Below, piece after piece: positions 9,226 to 17,401 of a DNA stretch of 64,000 bases (position 1 is its first letter; every line of letters starts with the position of its first letter). The position numbers were made by a program, and so were the translations under genes. Source of the stretch: JBFHQE01 sp041592335 (GTDB lineage Bacteria; Pseudomonadota; Gammaproteobacteria; Thiohalobacterales; Thiohalobacteraceae); assembly GCA_041592335.1 (NCBI GenBank), contig JBFHQE010000001.1, forward strand, positions 186,001 to 250,000, written 5' to 3'. Under the pieces are notes generated by a model. It had not been told where the DNA came from and searched no databases. It saw only the letters and a program-made list of their open reading frames with translations.

Positions 9226-9645
9226 ATGCGAATGAAGATGATGACTGCAATGGTACTGGCGCTTGGTTTGCAGGCTGCCCCTGCAATGGCGGATGAAATG
9301 ATGGAGCAGGCTATTCAGGACAATATCCGCCCCGTCGGGAGTGTCGCGGTTGCGGGCGAATCCTCTTCAGCGGCAGCGGCGAATGAACCCGCGGCCATGC
9401 GTGCCGGTGTGGATGTATACAACGCTTCCTGCATGGCGTGCCACGCGACCGGTGCCGCCGGTGCGCCGAAGGTGGGTGACAAGGCCGCCTGGGCGCCGCG
9501 CGCCGATCAGGGTATCGATGTACTGCTTGATCATGCGACCAATGGCCTGAATGCCATGCCGCCAAAAGGTACCTGTGGCGATTGCGCGGCGGATGAGCTG
9601 AAGGCCGCGATCGAGCATATGCTGTCTGAAACGGGTCTGCTGTAA
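9226..9645 (+). CDS. Cytochrome c5-type monohaem protein
   Basis: A 139-residue exported c-type cytochrome. A signal peptide ends near APAMADE. A single haem site CMACH (C69, C72, H73) lies in the pattern VYNASCMACHATGAAGAPK. M111 (NAMPPKGTC) is the likely distal ligand. The second cysteine pair CGDC is typical of the cytochrome c5 family. It would carry electrons in the periplasm. ATG 9226 is preferred over the in-frame TTG at 9223 because GGAG lies about 8 nt upstream. A strong terminator follows, so the gene is monocistronic. Confidence 0.93.
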   Translation: MRMKMMTAMVLALGLQAAPAMADEMMEQAIQDNIRPVGSVAVAGESSSAAAANEPAAMRAGVDVYNASCMACHATGAAGAPKVGDKAAWAPRADQGIDVLLDHATNGLNAMPPKGTCGDCAADELKAAIEHMLSETGLL

Positions 9646-9674
9646 AAATACATCCGATAGAATCACTTCGGGCC

Positions 9675-9700
9675 AAGCCGCGCTACCGCGCGGCTTTTTT
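9675..9700 (+). terminator. Rho-independent terminator after cytochrome c5
   Basis: Arms AAGCCGCGC (9675-9683) and GCGCGGCTT (9688-9696), loop TACC, then a T run to 9700. Confidence 0.9.
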
Positions 9701-9898
9701 GTGCGCGGCCACCAGCGTGCACTCTATTGGTGCCATGATGGCGCTTCTCCTGTCTCGCCTTATCCTTTATAAAGGCGGCTACACCGGAAAAAAACCTGTA
9801 CGGGCATGCTGTTCGCTTGCTGGCATGCAGCTTGCTCGCAGCATTTACATTTAATACACAACAATGACGAGGAGACGGTTCGTGCGGGTAGCGGGCGA

Positions 9899-10750
9899 AT
9901 GAATGCGGTAATGCAATCCCCCGAGTCTGAATCGCCCGGCTGGCAGGCGGAACTCCGCCTCGCTATCGAACGCCGTGGCGACCGTTCAGTGCTAAGCCAG
10001 CGCTCCCATGTGGGACCGTTGCGTATCCAGCGTCCGTTCTACCCGGAGGGCGCCGTGCCGCATCTCTATTTGCTGCACCCTCCCGGCGGCGTGGTGGGTG
10101 GCGACCAGCTGAGTATCCAGGTGGTGGTCCGCGAGAAGGCGCATGCGCTATTGACGACACCGGCGGCAAACAAATTCTACCGCTGCGAACAGAAACAGGC
10201 GCTCATGCGCCAGCATATTCAGGTGCATCGGGATGCCTGTTGCGAATGGCTGCCGCAGGAAACCATTGTGTATGAAGGCGCGCGGGCCGAGAGCGTGACG
10301 CGCGTGGATCTGGAACAGGGCAGCCGCTTCATTGGCTGGGAGATGACTTGCCTGGGACGACCGGCGGCCAACGAATCGTTCGCGCGGGGTTATCTGCGCC
10401 AGCGCTTCGAACTCTGGCGCGAGGGCAAGCCGCTATGGCTGGAACGCGCACGCTATGAAGGTGGAAGTCCGGCGCTGAATGCAGCCTGGGGCCTGGCTGA
10501 CTTTCCCTTGTCAGCAACCATGATCGTCACCGGTTATGGCAATAGCTTCACCCGGGAAGAATGCGCCGCGCTGGAACTAAAGTCGACAGAGGAAAGATTA
10601 TCCATAACGCAAATGGATGATCTACTGGTGTGTCGCTATCTTGGCCAGCAGGCACAACAGGCGCGCAGGCGTCTGGCGGCTGTCTGGTCAAAAGTGCGGC
10701 CGCTAGTAATGCAACGTGCTGCCTGCGAACCACGGGTATGGAATACATAA
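9899..10750 (+). CDS. ureD: Urease accessory protein UreD
   Basis: UreD is the scaffold that binds apo-urease and recruits UreF and UreG for nickel insertion. The protein shows family blocks SHVGPLRIQRPFYPEG, LLHPPGGVVGGDQL, LLTTPAANKFYR and WLPQETIVYEGA. The ATG at 9899 gives 283 residues, the usual length; an in-frame ATG at 9806 would add an unlikely 31-residue extension. It is the first gene of ureDABCEFG, followed by ureA after 19 nt. The ribosome site before 9899 is weak, so the start is moderately certain. Confidence 0.93.
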   Translation: MNAVMQSPESESPGWQAELRLAIERRGDRSVLSQRSHVGPLRIQRPFYPEGAVPHLYLLHPPGGVVGGDQLSIQVVVREKAHALLTTPAANKFYRCEQKQALMRQHIQVHRDACCEWLPQETIVYEGARAESVTRVDLEQGSRFIGWEMTCLGRPAANESFARGYLRQRFELWREGKPLWLERARYEGGSPALNAAWGLADFPLSATMIVTGYGNSFTREECAALELKSTEERLSITQMDDLLVCRYLGQQAQQARRRLAAVWSKVRPLVMQRAACEPRVWNT

Positions 10751-10769
10751 GCAATCGAAGAGTGTCACT

Positions 10770-11072
10770 ATGGAATTATCACCTCGGGAAAAAGACAAGC
10801 TACTCATATTTACTGCCGCTTTGCTGGCCGAAAGGCGCAAGGCAAAAGGGCTGAAACTGAATTATCCGGAAGCCATGGCCTTTATCAGCGCCGCGATTCT
10901 TGAAGGCGCGCGGGAAGGCAAGACAGTGGCCGAGCTGATGAGTTACGGCGCGACACTGTTGACGCGCGATGAAGTGATGGAGGGTATTGCCGAGATGATC
11001 CCCGAAGTCCAGGTCGAAGCTACATTCCCGGACGGGACCAAACTGGTCACCGTACATAACCCGATTGTGTAA
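10770..11072 (+). CDS. ureA: Urease gamma subunit
   Basis: The 100-residue gamma subunit begins MELSPREKDKL and contains the family segments LNYPEAMAFISAAILEGAR and PEVQVEATFPDGTKLVTVHNPI. It packs against the alpha and beta subunits in the (alpha-beta-gamma)3 enzyme and holds no metal ligand. The ATG at 10770 matches the normal length; the frame is open further upstream but would overlap ureD. ureB follows after 11 nt. Confidence 0.97.
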   Translation: MELSPREKDKLLIFTAALLAERRKAKGLKLNYPEAMAFISAAILEGAREGKTVAELMSYGATLLTRDEVMEGIAEMIPEVQVEATFPDGTKLVTVHNPIV

Positions 11073-11083
11073 AGGAGCGCAGC

Positions 11084-11395
11084 ATGATTCCCGGAGAGAT
11101 TCAGGTAGCCGAGGGCGAGATTGAATTAAATGTCGGTCGCGCAACTGTGCAGATAAGCGTGGCCAACAGCGGCGATCGTCCCATCCAGGTGGGCTCACAT
11201 TACCATTTTTATGAAACCAATCCCGCGCTGGCGTTCGATCGCGAAAAAGCCAAAGGCTATCGACTTAATATTCCTGCCGGTACCGCAGTACGCTTTGAGC
11301 CGGGCCAGAGTCGCGAGGTAGAACTGGTGGAATATGCCGGAGATAAAGCGGTCTACGGTTTCCGTGGCGATGTCATGGGCAAGCTGGGAGGTTGA
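11084..11395 (+). CDS. ureB: Urease beta subunit
   Basis: The 103-residue beta subunit starts MIPGEIQVAEGEIELN after an AAGGAG ribosome site. It contains the conserved core RPIQVGSHYHFYETN, then FDREKAKGYRLNIPAGTAVRFEPGQ. It is a structural subunit next to the active-site flap of UreC. The stop is 2 nt before the ureC start, so translation is probably coupled. Confidence 0.97.
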   Translation: MIPGEIQVAEGEIELNVGRATVQISVANSGDRPIQVGSHYHFYETNPALAFDREKAKGYRLNIPAGTAVRFEPGQSREVELVEYAGDKAVYGFRGDVMGKLGG

Positions 11396-11397
11396 AG

Positions 11398-13101
11398 ATG
11401 AGCAGGATCGGCAGACAGGCCTACGCGGAAATGTACGGCCCGACCACGGGCGACCGGGTGCGCCTCGGCGATACCGAACTCTGGATCCAGGTCGAGGACG
11501 ACAAGACCATCTATGGTGAAGAGGTTAAGTTCGGCGGTGGCAAGGTGATCCGCGACGGCATGGGGCAATGCCAGTTGACCTCGAAAGATGTGGTCGATGT
11601 GGTCATTACCAATGCGTTGATTCTCGATCACTGGGGCATCATCAAGGCGGATATCGGCATTAAGGATGGGCGCATTGTTGGTATCGGCAAGGCCGGTAAT
11701 CCCGATGTGCAGCCAGGGATAGATATTGTTGTCGGGCCGGGTACCGAGGCGATTGCCGGGGAAGGCCAGATCCTGACCGCCGGGGCAATCGATGCACATA
11801 TTCATTTCATCTGTCCGCAACAGGTGGAAGAGGCCATGATGTCCGGTATTACCACTATGCTGGGTGGCGGCACCGGACCCGCGGCGGGCACCAACGCGAC
11901 TACCTGTACACCCGGCCCCTGGAATATTCACCGCATGTACCAGGCGGTGGAAGAGTTGCCGATCAACTTCGGTTTTCTGGCCAAGGGTAATGCCAGTCTG
12001 CCTGCACCGCTGGAAGAACAGTTACGCGCCGGTGCCATGGGCATGAAGCTGCATGAAGACTGGGGGACGACACCGGCCGCGATCGATAACTGCCTGAGCG
12101 TGGCAGAACAGTTCGATGTGCAGGTGGCAATCCATACCGACACATTGAATGAATCCGGTTTTGTGGAAGACACTCTGGCGGCAATCGATGGCCGTGCGAT
12201 TCATACCTATCACACCGAAGGTGCGGGTGGTGGTCACGCGCCGGATATCATCAAAGCCTGTGGCGAGGCAAATGTACTGCCGTCCTCGACCAATCCAACC
12301 CGACCGTACACCGTGAATACGGTCGATGAGCATCTGGATATGCTCATGGTCTGTCATCACCTTGATCCGAATATCGCGGAAGACGTGGCCTTTGCCGAGT
12401 CTCGTATTCGGCGCGAGACCATAGCGGCGGAAGATATCCTGCATGACCTCGGTGCCTTCTCGATGATTGCCTCGGATTCACAGGCGATGGGACGTGTCGG
12501 CGAAGTGATTACGCGCACCTGGCAGACGGCGCACAAGATGAAAGTGCAGCGCGGTGCTTTAAAAGAAGATACCGCGCAACACGACAACTTTCGCGCCAAA
12601 CGTTTTGTGGCCAAGTACACCATCAACCCGGCAATCACGCATGGTATTGCGCATGAAGTCGGCTCGGTGGAAGTGGGTAAGCTGGCTGACCTGGTACTGT
12701 GGAAGCCGGCCTTCTTTGGTGCCAAGCCGTCCATGATTATCAAGGGTGGCATGATTGTCGCGGCGCCAATGGGCGATCCGAATGCCTCCATCCCGACGCC
12801 GCAACCGGTACATTACCGGCCGATGTTCGGTGCGCTGGGCAAGGCGCGTTCCATGACCTCGGTGAGTTTTGTTTCGCAGGTGGCGCTGGAAGGCGGGCTT
12901 GCCGATTTGTTGGGACTGGAAAAACGACTGGTTGGCGTGAAAGGCTGTCGCGAGGTCCGCAAGAAAGACCTGATCCACAACACTTATCAACCGCACATGG
13001 AAGTCGACTCGCAGACCTATGAAGTGCGCGCGGACGGTGAGTTGCTGGTGTGTGAACCGGCGACCGAGTTGCCGTTGGCGCAAAGGTACTTTTTGTTTTA
13101 G
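11398..13101 (+). CDS. ureC: Urease alpha (catalytic) subunit
   Basis: A 567-residue nickel enzyme that hydrolyses urea to ammonia and carbamate. All catalytic residues fall at the classical Klebsiella positions: H134 and H136 (AHIHF), carbamylated K217 (MGMKLHEDWG), H219, H246, H272, C319 and H320 on the flap (MVCHHLD), and D360. The enzyme should therefore be active. The start at 11398 gives the standard N-terminus MSRIGRQAYAEMYGPTTGDRV. ureE follows after an 80-nt gap containing a REP-like palindrome. Confidence 0.98.
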   Translation: MSRIGRQAYAEMYGPTTGDRVRLGDTELWIQVEDDKTIYGEEVKFGGGKVIRDGMGQCQLTSKDVVDVVITNALILDHWGIIKADIGIKDGRIVGIGKAGNPDVQPGIDIVVGPGTEAIAGEGQILTAGAIDAHIHFICPQQVEEAMMSGITTMLGGGTGPAAGTNATTCTPGPWNIHRMYQAVEELPINFGFLAKGNASLPAPLEEQLRAGAMGMKLHEDWGTTPAAIDNCLSVAEQFDVQVAIHTDTLNESGFVEDTLAAIDGRAIHTYHTEGAGGGHAPDIIKACGEANVLPSSTNPTRPYTVNTVDEHLDMLMVCHHLDPNIAEDVAFAESRIRRETIAAEDILHDLGAFSMIASDSQAMGRVGEVITRTWQTAHKMKVQRGALKEDTAQHDNFRAKRFVAKYTINPAITHGIAHEVGSVEVGKLADLVLWKPAFFGAKPSMIIKGGMIVAAPMGDPNASIPTPQPVHYRPMFGALGKARSMTSVSFVSQVALEGGLADLLGLEKRLVGVKGCREVRKKDLIHNTYQPHMEVDSQTYEVRADGELLVCEPATELPLAQRYFLF

Positions 13102-13131
13102 ATAACCTCGTCATTGAGAAACATCCCTGGA

Positions 13132-13149
13132 TCCCGGCCTTCGCCGGGA
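13132..13149. repeat. REP-like palindrome between ureC and ureE
   Basis: TCCCGGC (13132-13138), loop CTTC, GCCGGGA (13143-13149), within a longer stretch ending in GATGACGG. This matches an intergenic repeat widespread in proteobacteria. In mRNA it would form a strong hairpin between the structural and accessory urease genes. Confidence 0.75.
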
Positions 13150-13181
13150 TGACGGAAATAATTAATGACAGTAGATGATTT

Positions 13182-13664
13182 ATGCTCCAGATAACCGAAA
13201 TACTCGAACAAGCTGAACCCGCAGCCGCGACCCTGACCCTGCCCTTTCAGGACCGCCAGCGCAGTCGGTTGCGCACGAAGCTGGATAACGGCGAGGAGGC
13301 AGGTCTTATGTTGCCGCGCGGGCATGTGTTGCGCGGTGGCGATTGCGTGCGGGCCGCCGATGGACGCGTGATCGAGATTCGCGCGGCCGATGAAACCGTT
13401 TCCACTGTACAGAGTGCCGATCTGAAAGAACTGGCGCGCGCGGCTTATCACCTTGGTAACCGGCATGTGCCTTTGCAGGTCGGTGAAGGCTGGCTGCGTT
13501 ACCGCCATGATCATGTGCTGGATGAGATGGTGAGGTTACTGGGTTTAGACGTTGTTTGTGAACAGGCACCGTTTGAACCCGAGGCCGGTGCCTACGGCGG
13601 TGGGCATCATCACCATCATGATGATCATGACCACTCACACAGCCACAGCCACGCACATGGCTGA
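13182..13664 (+). CDS. ureE: Urease nickel metallochaperone UreE with histidine-rich tail
   Basis: A 160-residue UreE that delivers nickel to the UreDFG complex. The N-terminal domain contains DRQRSRLRTKLDNGEEAGLMLPRG. The C-terminal domain contains LARAAYHLGNRHVPLQV, whose His is the interface nickel ligand. The last ~22 residues form a tail (YGGGHHHHHDDHDHSHSHS...) suited to storing several nickel ions. The final 8 nt overlap the start of ureF, so translation of the tail runs directly into ureF. Confidence 0.95.
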   Translation: MLQITEILEQAEPAAATLTLPFQDRQRSRLRTKLDNGEEAGLMLPRGHVLRGGDCVRAADGRVIEIRAADETVSTVQSADLKELARAAYHLGNRHVPLQVGEGWLRYRHDHVLDEMVRLLGLDVVCEQAPFEPEAGAYGGGHHHHHDDHDHSHSHSHAHG

Positions 13665-14334
13665 ATCGCAATCCAGCTTGCTGCGCCTGATGCAGCTGGT
13701 CAGCCCGACCTTGCCGGTCGGCGCCTATGCCTATTCGCAGGGACTGGAATACGCGGTACACGCGGGCTGGGTGGATAATGAGAAAAAAGCGTTCAACTGG
13801 ATTCATGGGGTGATGTCGCATTCGCTGGCGCAACTCGATGGGCCGGTATTTCTCAGGCTGTATCAGTCCTGGCTTGAACAGGATAAAGCGGCCGTTGAAT
13901 ACTGGAATGCGATTCTCTTTGCCAGTCGTGAATCGAAGGAACTGCAGCTGGAAGATCGGCAACTGGCGCAGGCGCTGGCCCGGTTGTTAAACGATCTTGG
14001 TGTGCAAGAAGCCGCGGGTTACCTGCGCGAGGATCGGCTCAGCTACGTGAATATGTTTGCACTTGCAGCTGTAAGCTGGAAGGTCGATGCCGTGGATGCC
14101 CTGCAGGGCTATCTCTGGTCCTGGGCCGAGAACCAGGTGACGGCGGCGATCAAGCTGGTGCCGCTTGGGCAGACGGCGGGGCAACGTATACTGTTGCAAC
14201 TGGGCGATGTCATACCGGGATTAATCGAGAGCGCGCGCAAGTGCGCGGATGAAGATATTGGTCAGGTGACGCCGGGTCTGGCGATGGCGAGCGCCTGGCA
14301 TGAGACGCAATACACGCGATTGTTTAGATCTTGA
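13657..14334 (+). CDS. ureF: Urease accessory protein UreF
   Basis: A 225-residue helical protein that links UreD to the GTPase UreG and gates GTP hydrolysis during nickel delivery. The N-terminus MAESQSSLLRLMQLVSPTLPVGAYAYSQGLE is the family signature. Later blocks include VAAIKLVPLGQ-type residues (TAAIKLVPLGQTAGQ) and a C-terminal H-E-TQYTRLFRS. The ATG at 13657 overlaps ureE by 8 nt; the longer frame from 13552 would read ureE's His tail in another frame and is not credible. Confidence 0.95.
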   Translation: MAESQSSLLRLMQLVSPTLPVGAYAYSQGLEYAVHAGWVDNEKKAFNWIHGVMSHSLAQLDGPVFLRLYQSWLEQDKAAVEYWNAILFASRESKELQLEDRQLAQALARLLNDLGVQEAAGYLREDRLSYVNMFALAAVSWKVDAVDALQGYLWSWAENQVTAAIKLVPLGQTAGQRILLQLGDVIPGLIESARKCADEDIGQVTPGLAMASAWHETQYTRLFRS

Positions 14335-14353
14335 ATGGTTGAAGTGAAATCGA

Positions 14354-14974
14354 ATGACTGAAAAACAAACCTTACGTGTCGGTATCGGCGGGCCGGTCGG
14401 TTCCGGTAAAACCGCGCTGGTGGAAGCGCTGTGCAAGACCATGCGCGACGACTACAACATCGCTGTGGTGACCAATGACATCTATACCCAGGAAGACGCG
14501 CAGATACTGACCCGCGCCAACGCCCTCGATCCTGACCGGATCATGGGCGTGGAAACGGGCGGCTGCCCGCATACCGCCATTCGTGAAGATGCGTCCATGA
14601 ATCTTTCGGCGGTGGATGAGTTATCGCGGCGCCATCCGGGGCTGGACATGGTGATGGTGGAAAGCGGCGGCGATAACCTGAGCGCGACCTTCAGCCCGGA
14701 GCTCTCCGACCTCACGATTTATGTCATCGACGTCTCCGCGGGAGACAAGATTCCGCGCAAGGGCGGGCCCGGCATTACCCGCTCCGACTTGCTGGTAATC
14801 AATAAAACCGATCTTGCGCCTTATGTTGGTGCGTCACTTGAGGTCATGGAGCGTGATGCCCGGCAACAGCGTGGCAACAGACCCTTCGTTTTCTCCAACC
14901 TGAAAACGGGAGAAGGTGTCTCGGAGATAAAAGATTTTATAATTCAACAAGGTATGCTCCATTCATCCAGTTAG
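14354..14974 (+). CDS. ureG: Urease accessory GTPase UreG
   Basis: A 206-residue SIMIBI-class GTPase that carries nickel to apo-urease. The P-loop GPVGSGKTALVEALC lies near residues 13-27. The metal-binding CPH motif is present in VETGGCPHTAIREDASMN. The guanine-specificity motif is NKTDLAPYVGA. Standard length. It is the last urease gene. No terminator is obvious before the sigma-54 promoter at 15117, so read-through into the porin-urt operon is possible. Confidence 0.97.
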   Translation: MTEKQTLRVGIGGPVGSGKTALVEALCKTMRDDYNIAVVTNDIYTQEDAQILTRANALDPDRIMGVETGGCPHTAIREDASMNLSAVDELSRRHPGLDMVMVESGGDNLSATFSPELSDLTIYVIDVSAGDKIPRKGGPGITRSDLLVINKTDLAPYVGASLEVMERDARQQRGNRPFVFSNLKTGEGVSEIKDFIIQQGMLHSSS

Positions 14975-15084
14975 TCACAAAACCTTCATCAATCGCACCA
15001 TTAAAATCCCGACAAATCGCGCCCGCGCCCCATTTGAGTGCGCTCAAGATTCACTTGCCCGTTGTTATTCTCCAACAAAGCATA

Positions 15085-15094
15085 TAAGTAACTG
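15085..15094 (+). promoter_or_regulatory. 10-mer shared by the urt and amide promoters
   Basis: TAAGTAACTG lies 32 nt before the -24 element at 15117. The same 10-mer lies 33 nt before the -24 element at 23610 (23577-23586). The position suits an architectural factor or contact site near sigma-54 holoenzyme. This is inference from two copies only. Confidence 0.35.
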
Positions 15095-15116
15095 AAAATA
15101 AACATATTTGTATAAA

Positions 15117-15132
15117 TGGCACGCCTGTTGCT
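15117..15132 (+). promoter_or_regulatory. Sigma-54 promoter of the porin-urtABCDE operon
   Basis: TGGCAC-GCCTG-TTGCT matches the -24/-12 consensus (TGGCAC-N5-TTGCW) perfectly. It lies about 114 nt before the porin start. It is nearly identical to the promoters at 23377-23392 and 23610-23625. No clear NtrC site was seen upstream. Confidence 0.85.
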
Positions 15133-15245
15133 CAAAGCCAACTAGCTTCTGAGCGGCGGGCTTTCCCACATTGCTTTCAATGACCCACGGCACAGAGCAC
15201 TGGATAAGCAAAATGCTTGTGTTTAATTTTCTGGAGATTCGACAA

Positions 15246-15902
15246 ATGAAAAAATTACTTACCCCGGTTGCTGTAGCGGTATCCCTTGCTGCGGGTTCCC
15301 TGGCTGCGCCGACGATTGCCTCTGCTGAACTGTCTGCAAACTTTGGTCTTTCTAACATGTACCTGTGGCGTGGCCAGAACCTGACGCCAGACGGTGGCTT
15401 CATCAACGGTGGTCTGCAGTACGATACCGAAGTTGGTCTGTACGGCGGCGTCTGGGCCGGTTCCGAAGAAGGCGGTCATGAAACTGACCTGTATGTTGGT
15501 TTCGGTGGTGAAGTGGGTGATACCGGCTTCAGTTACGACGTTTCTTACTGGAAGTACCTGTATCCGGAAGAAGGCACTGACGTTGATCTGGGCGACAGCG
15601 ACTACTCTGAATGGGTAATCGGCCTTGGCTTTGGCGGCTTCTCATTTACTGCCTACCTGGAAGCGGAAGATGATTTCGCTGATGACAACTACTACACCAT
15701 CGGTTACTCCTACGATGCATTCAGCGCAACGTACGGCTGGTGGGATCTGGATGCGGCGGGTGCCAACGAGTACAGCCACATCACCCTGGGCTATGCCTAC
15801 AACGACAACCTGTCATTCGCGGTTAGCTTCGCTGACAACGATGTTGGTACTAGCGTAGAAGAAGATCCGTTGTTCCAGGCTACTTATAGCTTCAGCTTCT
15901 AA
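15246..15902 (+). CDS. TorF-family outer-membrane porin, likely urea/amide uptake channel
   Basis: A 218-residue outer-membrane beta-barrel. It has a signal peptide (MKKLLTPVAVAV...APTIASA) and then alternating strands rich in Gly, Tyr, Trp and acidic residues. It ends in a C-terminal aromatic (TYSFSF), typical for BamA-dependent insertion. The segment SANFGLSNMYLWRGQNLTPDGG fits the TorF/CHP02001 family. Its place between the sigma-54 promoter and urtA parallels FmdC, the porin of the Methylophilus formamide/urea operon. ATG 15246 is chosen because GGAG lies upstream and the signal peptide begins there. Confidence 0.85.
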   Translation: MKKLLTPVAVAVSLAAGSLAAPTIASAELSANFGLSNMYLWRGQNLTPDGGFINGGLQYDTEVGLYGGVWAGSEEGGHETDLYVGFGGEVGDTGFSYDVSYWKYLYPEEGTDVDLGDSDYSEWVIGLGFGGFSFTAYLEAEDDFADDNYYTIGYSYDAFSATYGWWDLDAAGANEYSHITLGYAYNDNLSFAVSFADNDVGTSVEEDPLFQATYSFSF

Positions 15903-15936
15903 GTCGTATGACTTCAGGTAACAACTAGTCTCACAG

Positions 15937-15964
15937 CGGGATATTGGCGAAAGCCGGTATCCCG
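15937..15964 (+). repeat. Hairpin between porin and urtA
   Basis: CGGGATA (15937-15943) pairs with TATCCCG (15958-15964), with an inner GGC-GAAA-GCC. There is no T tract, so it is more likely an mRNA processing or stability element than a terminator. Confidence 0.5.
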
Positions 15965-16019
15965 TTAGTTGTTTCCGCCAAACGCATTTCTTAATAATCC
16001 TAAACTTGGGGGATTTGAT

Positions 16020-17315
16020 ATGAACAGGATTTCTACATCCGGCTTGTTGAAAGCCGCTCTCGGTACTGTCGCGTTAAGCGTTTCCATGGTTGTTAGTGCT
16101 GCCGATACCATCAAGGTCGGCGTGCTGCATTCACTCTCCGGCACCATGGCCATTTCAGAAACCACTCTTAAAGACACTGTGTTGATGCTCGTTGAAGAGC
16201 AGAACAAGAAAGGCGGTGTCATGGGTAAGAAGCTGGAAGCCGTAGTGGTTGACCCGGCATCCAACTGGCCATTGTTTGCGGAAAAAACCCGTGAACTGCT
16301 GGAGAAAGAAAAAGTCGATGTTATTTTCGGTTGCTGGACTTCCGTGTCCCGCAAATCCGTTCTGCCGGTTATTGAAGAACTCAATGGTCTGATGTTCTAC
16401 CCGGTGCAGTATGAAGGTGAAGAATCGTCCAAGAATGTTTTCTACACCGGTGCGGCGCCGAACCAGCAGGCGGTTCCGGCTGTTGATTACCTGATGAATG
16501 AAATCGGTGTTGAACGCTGGGTTCTGGCCGGTACCGACTATGTTTATCCACGTACCACCAACAAGATCCTGGAGGCCTACCTGAAGGCCAAGGGCGTGGA
16601 TGCCAAGGACATCATGATCAACTACACGCCGTTCGGTCATGCCGACTGGCAGAGCATCGTCTCCGACATCAAGAAGTTCGGTTCCGCCGGCAAGAAGACT
16701 GCGGTGGTTTCGACCATCAATGGCGATGCCAACGTGCCTTTCTACAAGGAACTGGGTAACCAGGGTATTTCCGCGGAAGACATTCCGGTGGTGGCGTTCT
16801 CGGTCGGTGAGGAAGAGCTGTCCGGCATCGATACCAAGCCACTGGTGGGTCACCTGGCTGCATGGAACTACTTCATGAGCGTGGATTCCGCCGAGAACGA
16901 TGCCTTCATCGAAAGCTGGCACAAGTTCATTGGCGACAAGAAGCGTGTAACCAATGACCCGATGGAAGCGCATGTGATCGGTTTCAACATGTGGGTGAAA
17001 GCGGTTGAGAAAGCCGGCACCACCGATACCGATGCCGTGGCGGATGCCTTGATCGGTATTGCCGTGCCGAACATGACTGGCGGTTATGCCACCATGATGC
17101 CGAACCATCACCTGGCCAAGCCGGTTCTGATTGGTGAAATCCAGGAAGACGGTCAGTTCGAAGTGGTCTGGGAAACTTCCGGTACCGTGGTGGGTGATGC
17201 CTGGTCGGATTATCTGCCCGGCTCCAAGGACATCATTTCTGACTGGCGTGCGCCACTGTCTTGCGGTAACTACAACGTCAAGACAGCCAAGTGTTCAGGT
17301 CAGAACTACGAGTAA
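16020..17315 (+). CDS. urtA: Urea ABC transporter substrate-binding protein
   Basis: A 431-residue periplasmic protein of the branched-chain amino acid type I fold, specialised for urea. It has a signal peptide ending near SVMVVSAAD, then KVGVLHSLSGTMAISE, VVDPASNWPLFAEK, VIFGCWTSVSRKSVLPV and FYPVQYEGEESSKNVFYTGA, all typical of UrtA. The start at 16020 has GGGGGA upstream; an earlier in-frame ATG (15969) would put 17 odd residues before the signal. It is followed by a strong hairpin and then urtB. Confidence 0.95.
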   Translation: MNRISTSGLLKAALGTVALSVSMVVSAADTIKVGVLHSLSGTMAISETTLKDTVLMLVEEQNKKGGVMGKKLEAVVVDPASNWPLFAEKTRELLEKEKVDVIFGCWTSVSRKSVLPVIEELNGLMFYPVQYEGEESSKNVFYTGAAPNQQAVPAVDYLMNEIGVERWVLAGTDYVYPRTTNKILEAYLKAKGVDAKDIMINYTPFGHADWQSIVSDIKKFGSAGKKTAVVSTINGDANVPFYKELGNQGISAEDIPVVAFSVGEEELSGIDTKPLVGHLAAWNYFMSVDSAENDAFIESWHKFIGDKKRVTNDPMEAHVIGFNMWVKAVEKAGTTDTDAVADALIGIAVPNMTGGYATMMPNHHLAKPVLIGEIQEDGQFEVVWETSGTVVGDAWSDYLPGSKDIISDWRAPLSCGNYNVKTAKCSGQNYE

Positions 17316-17321
17316 GCCTGT

Positions 17322-17358
17322 GAGTGCAGCGACTGCCGAATCTTCGGCAGTCGCACTC
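17322..17358 (+). repeat. Strong hairpin between urtA and urtB
   Basis: GCGACTGCCGAA (17329-17340) pairs with TTCGGCAGTCGC (17343-17354); the outer bases extend the pairing. Only a short T run follows. It probably protects urtA mRNA or partly terminates, giving excess binding protein over permease. Confidence 0.7.
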
Positions 17359-17401
17359 TTTAATAACAATATGTCATTCCAGTGAAGCAGGCTGGCAGAA
17401 A

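Noticed and set aside
13594..13664. Tandem repeat or CRISPR-like array
   Set aside because: The repetitive CAT/CAC/GAT codons simply encode the UreE histidine tail. No repeat-spacer pattern exists.
16155..17111. 318-codon frame opposite urtA
   Set aside because: Antisense shadow of a highly conserved gene; His/Gly-rich translation without a recognisable domain.
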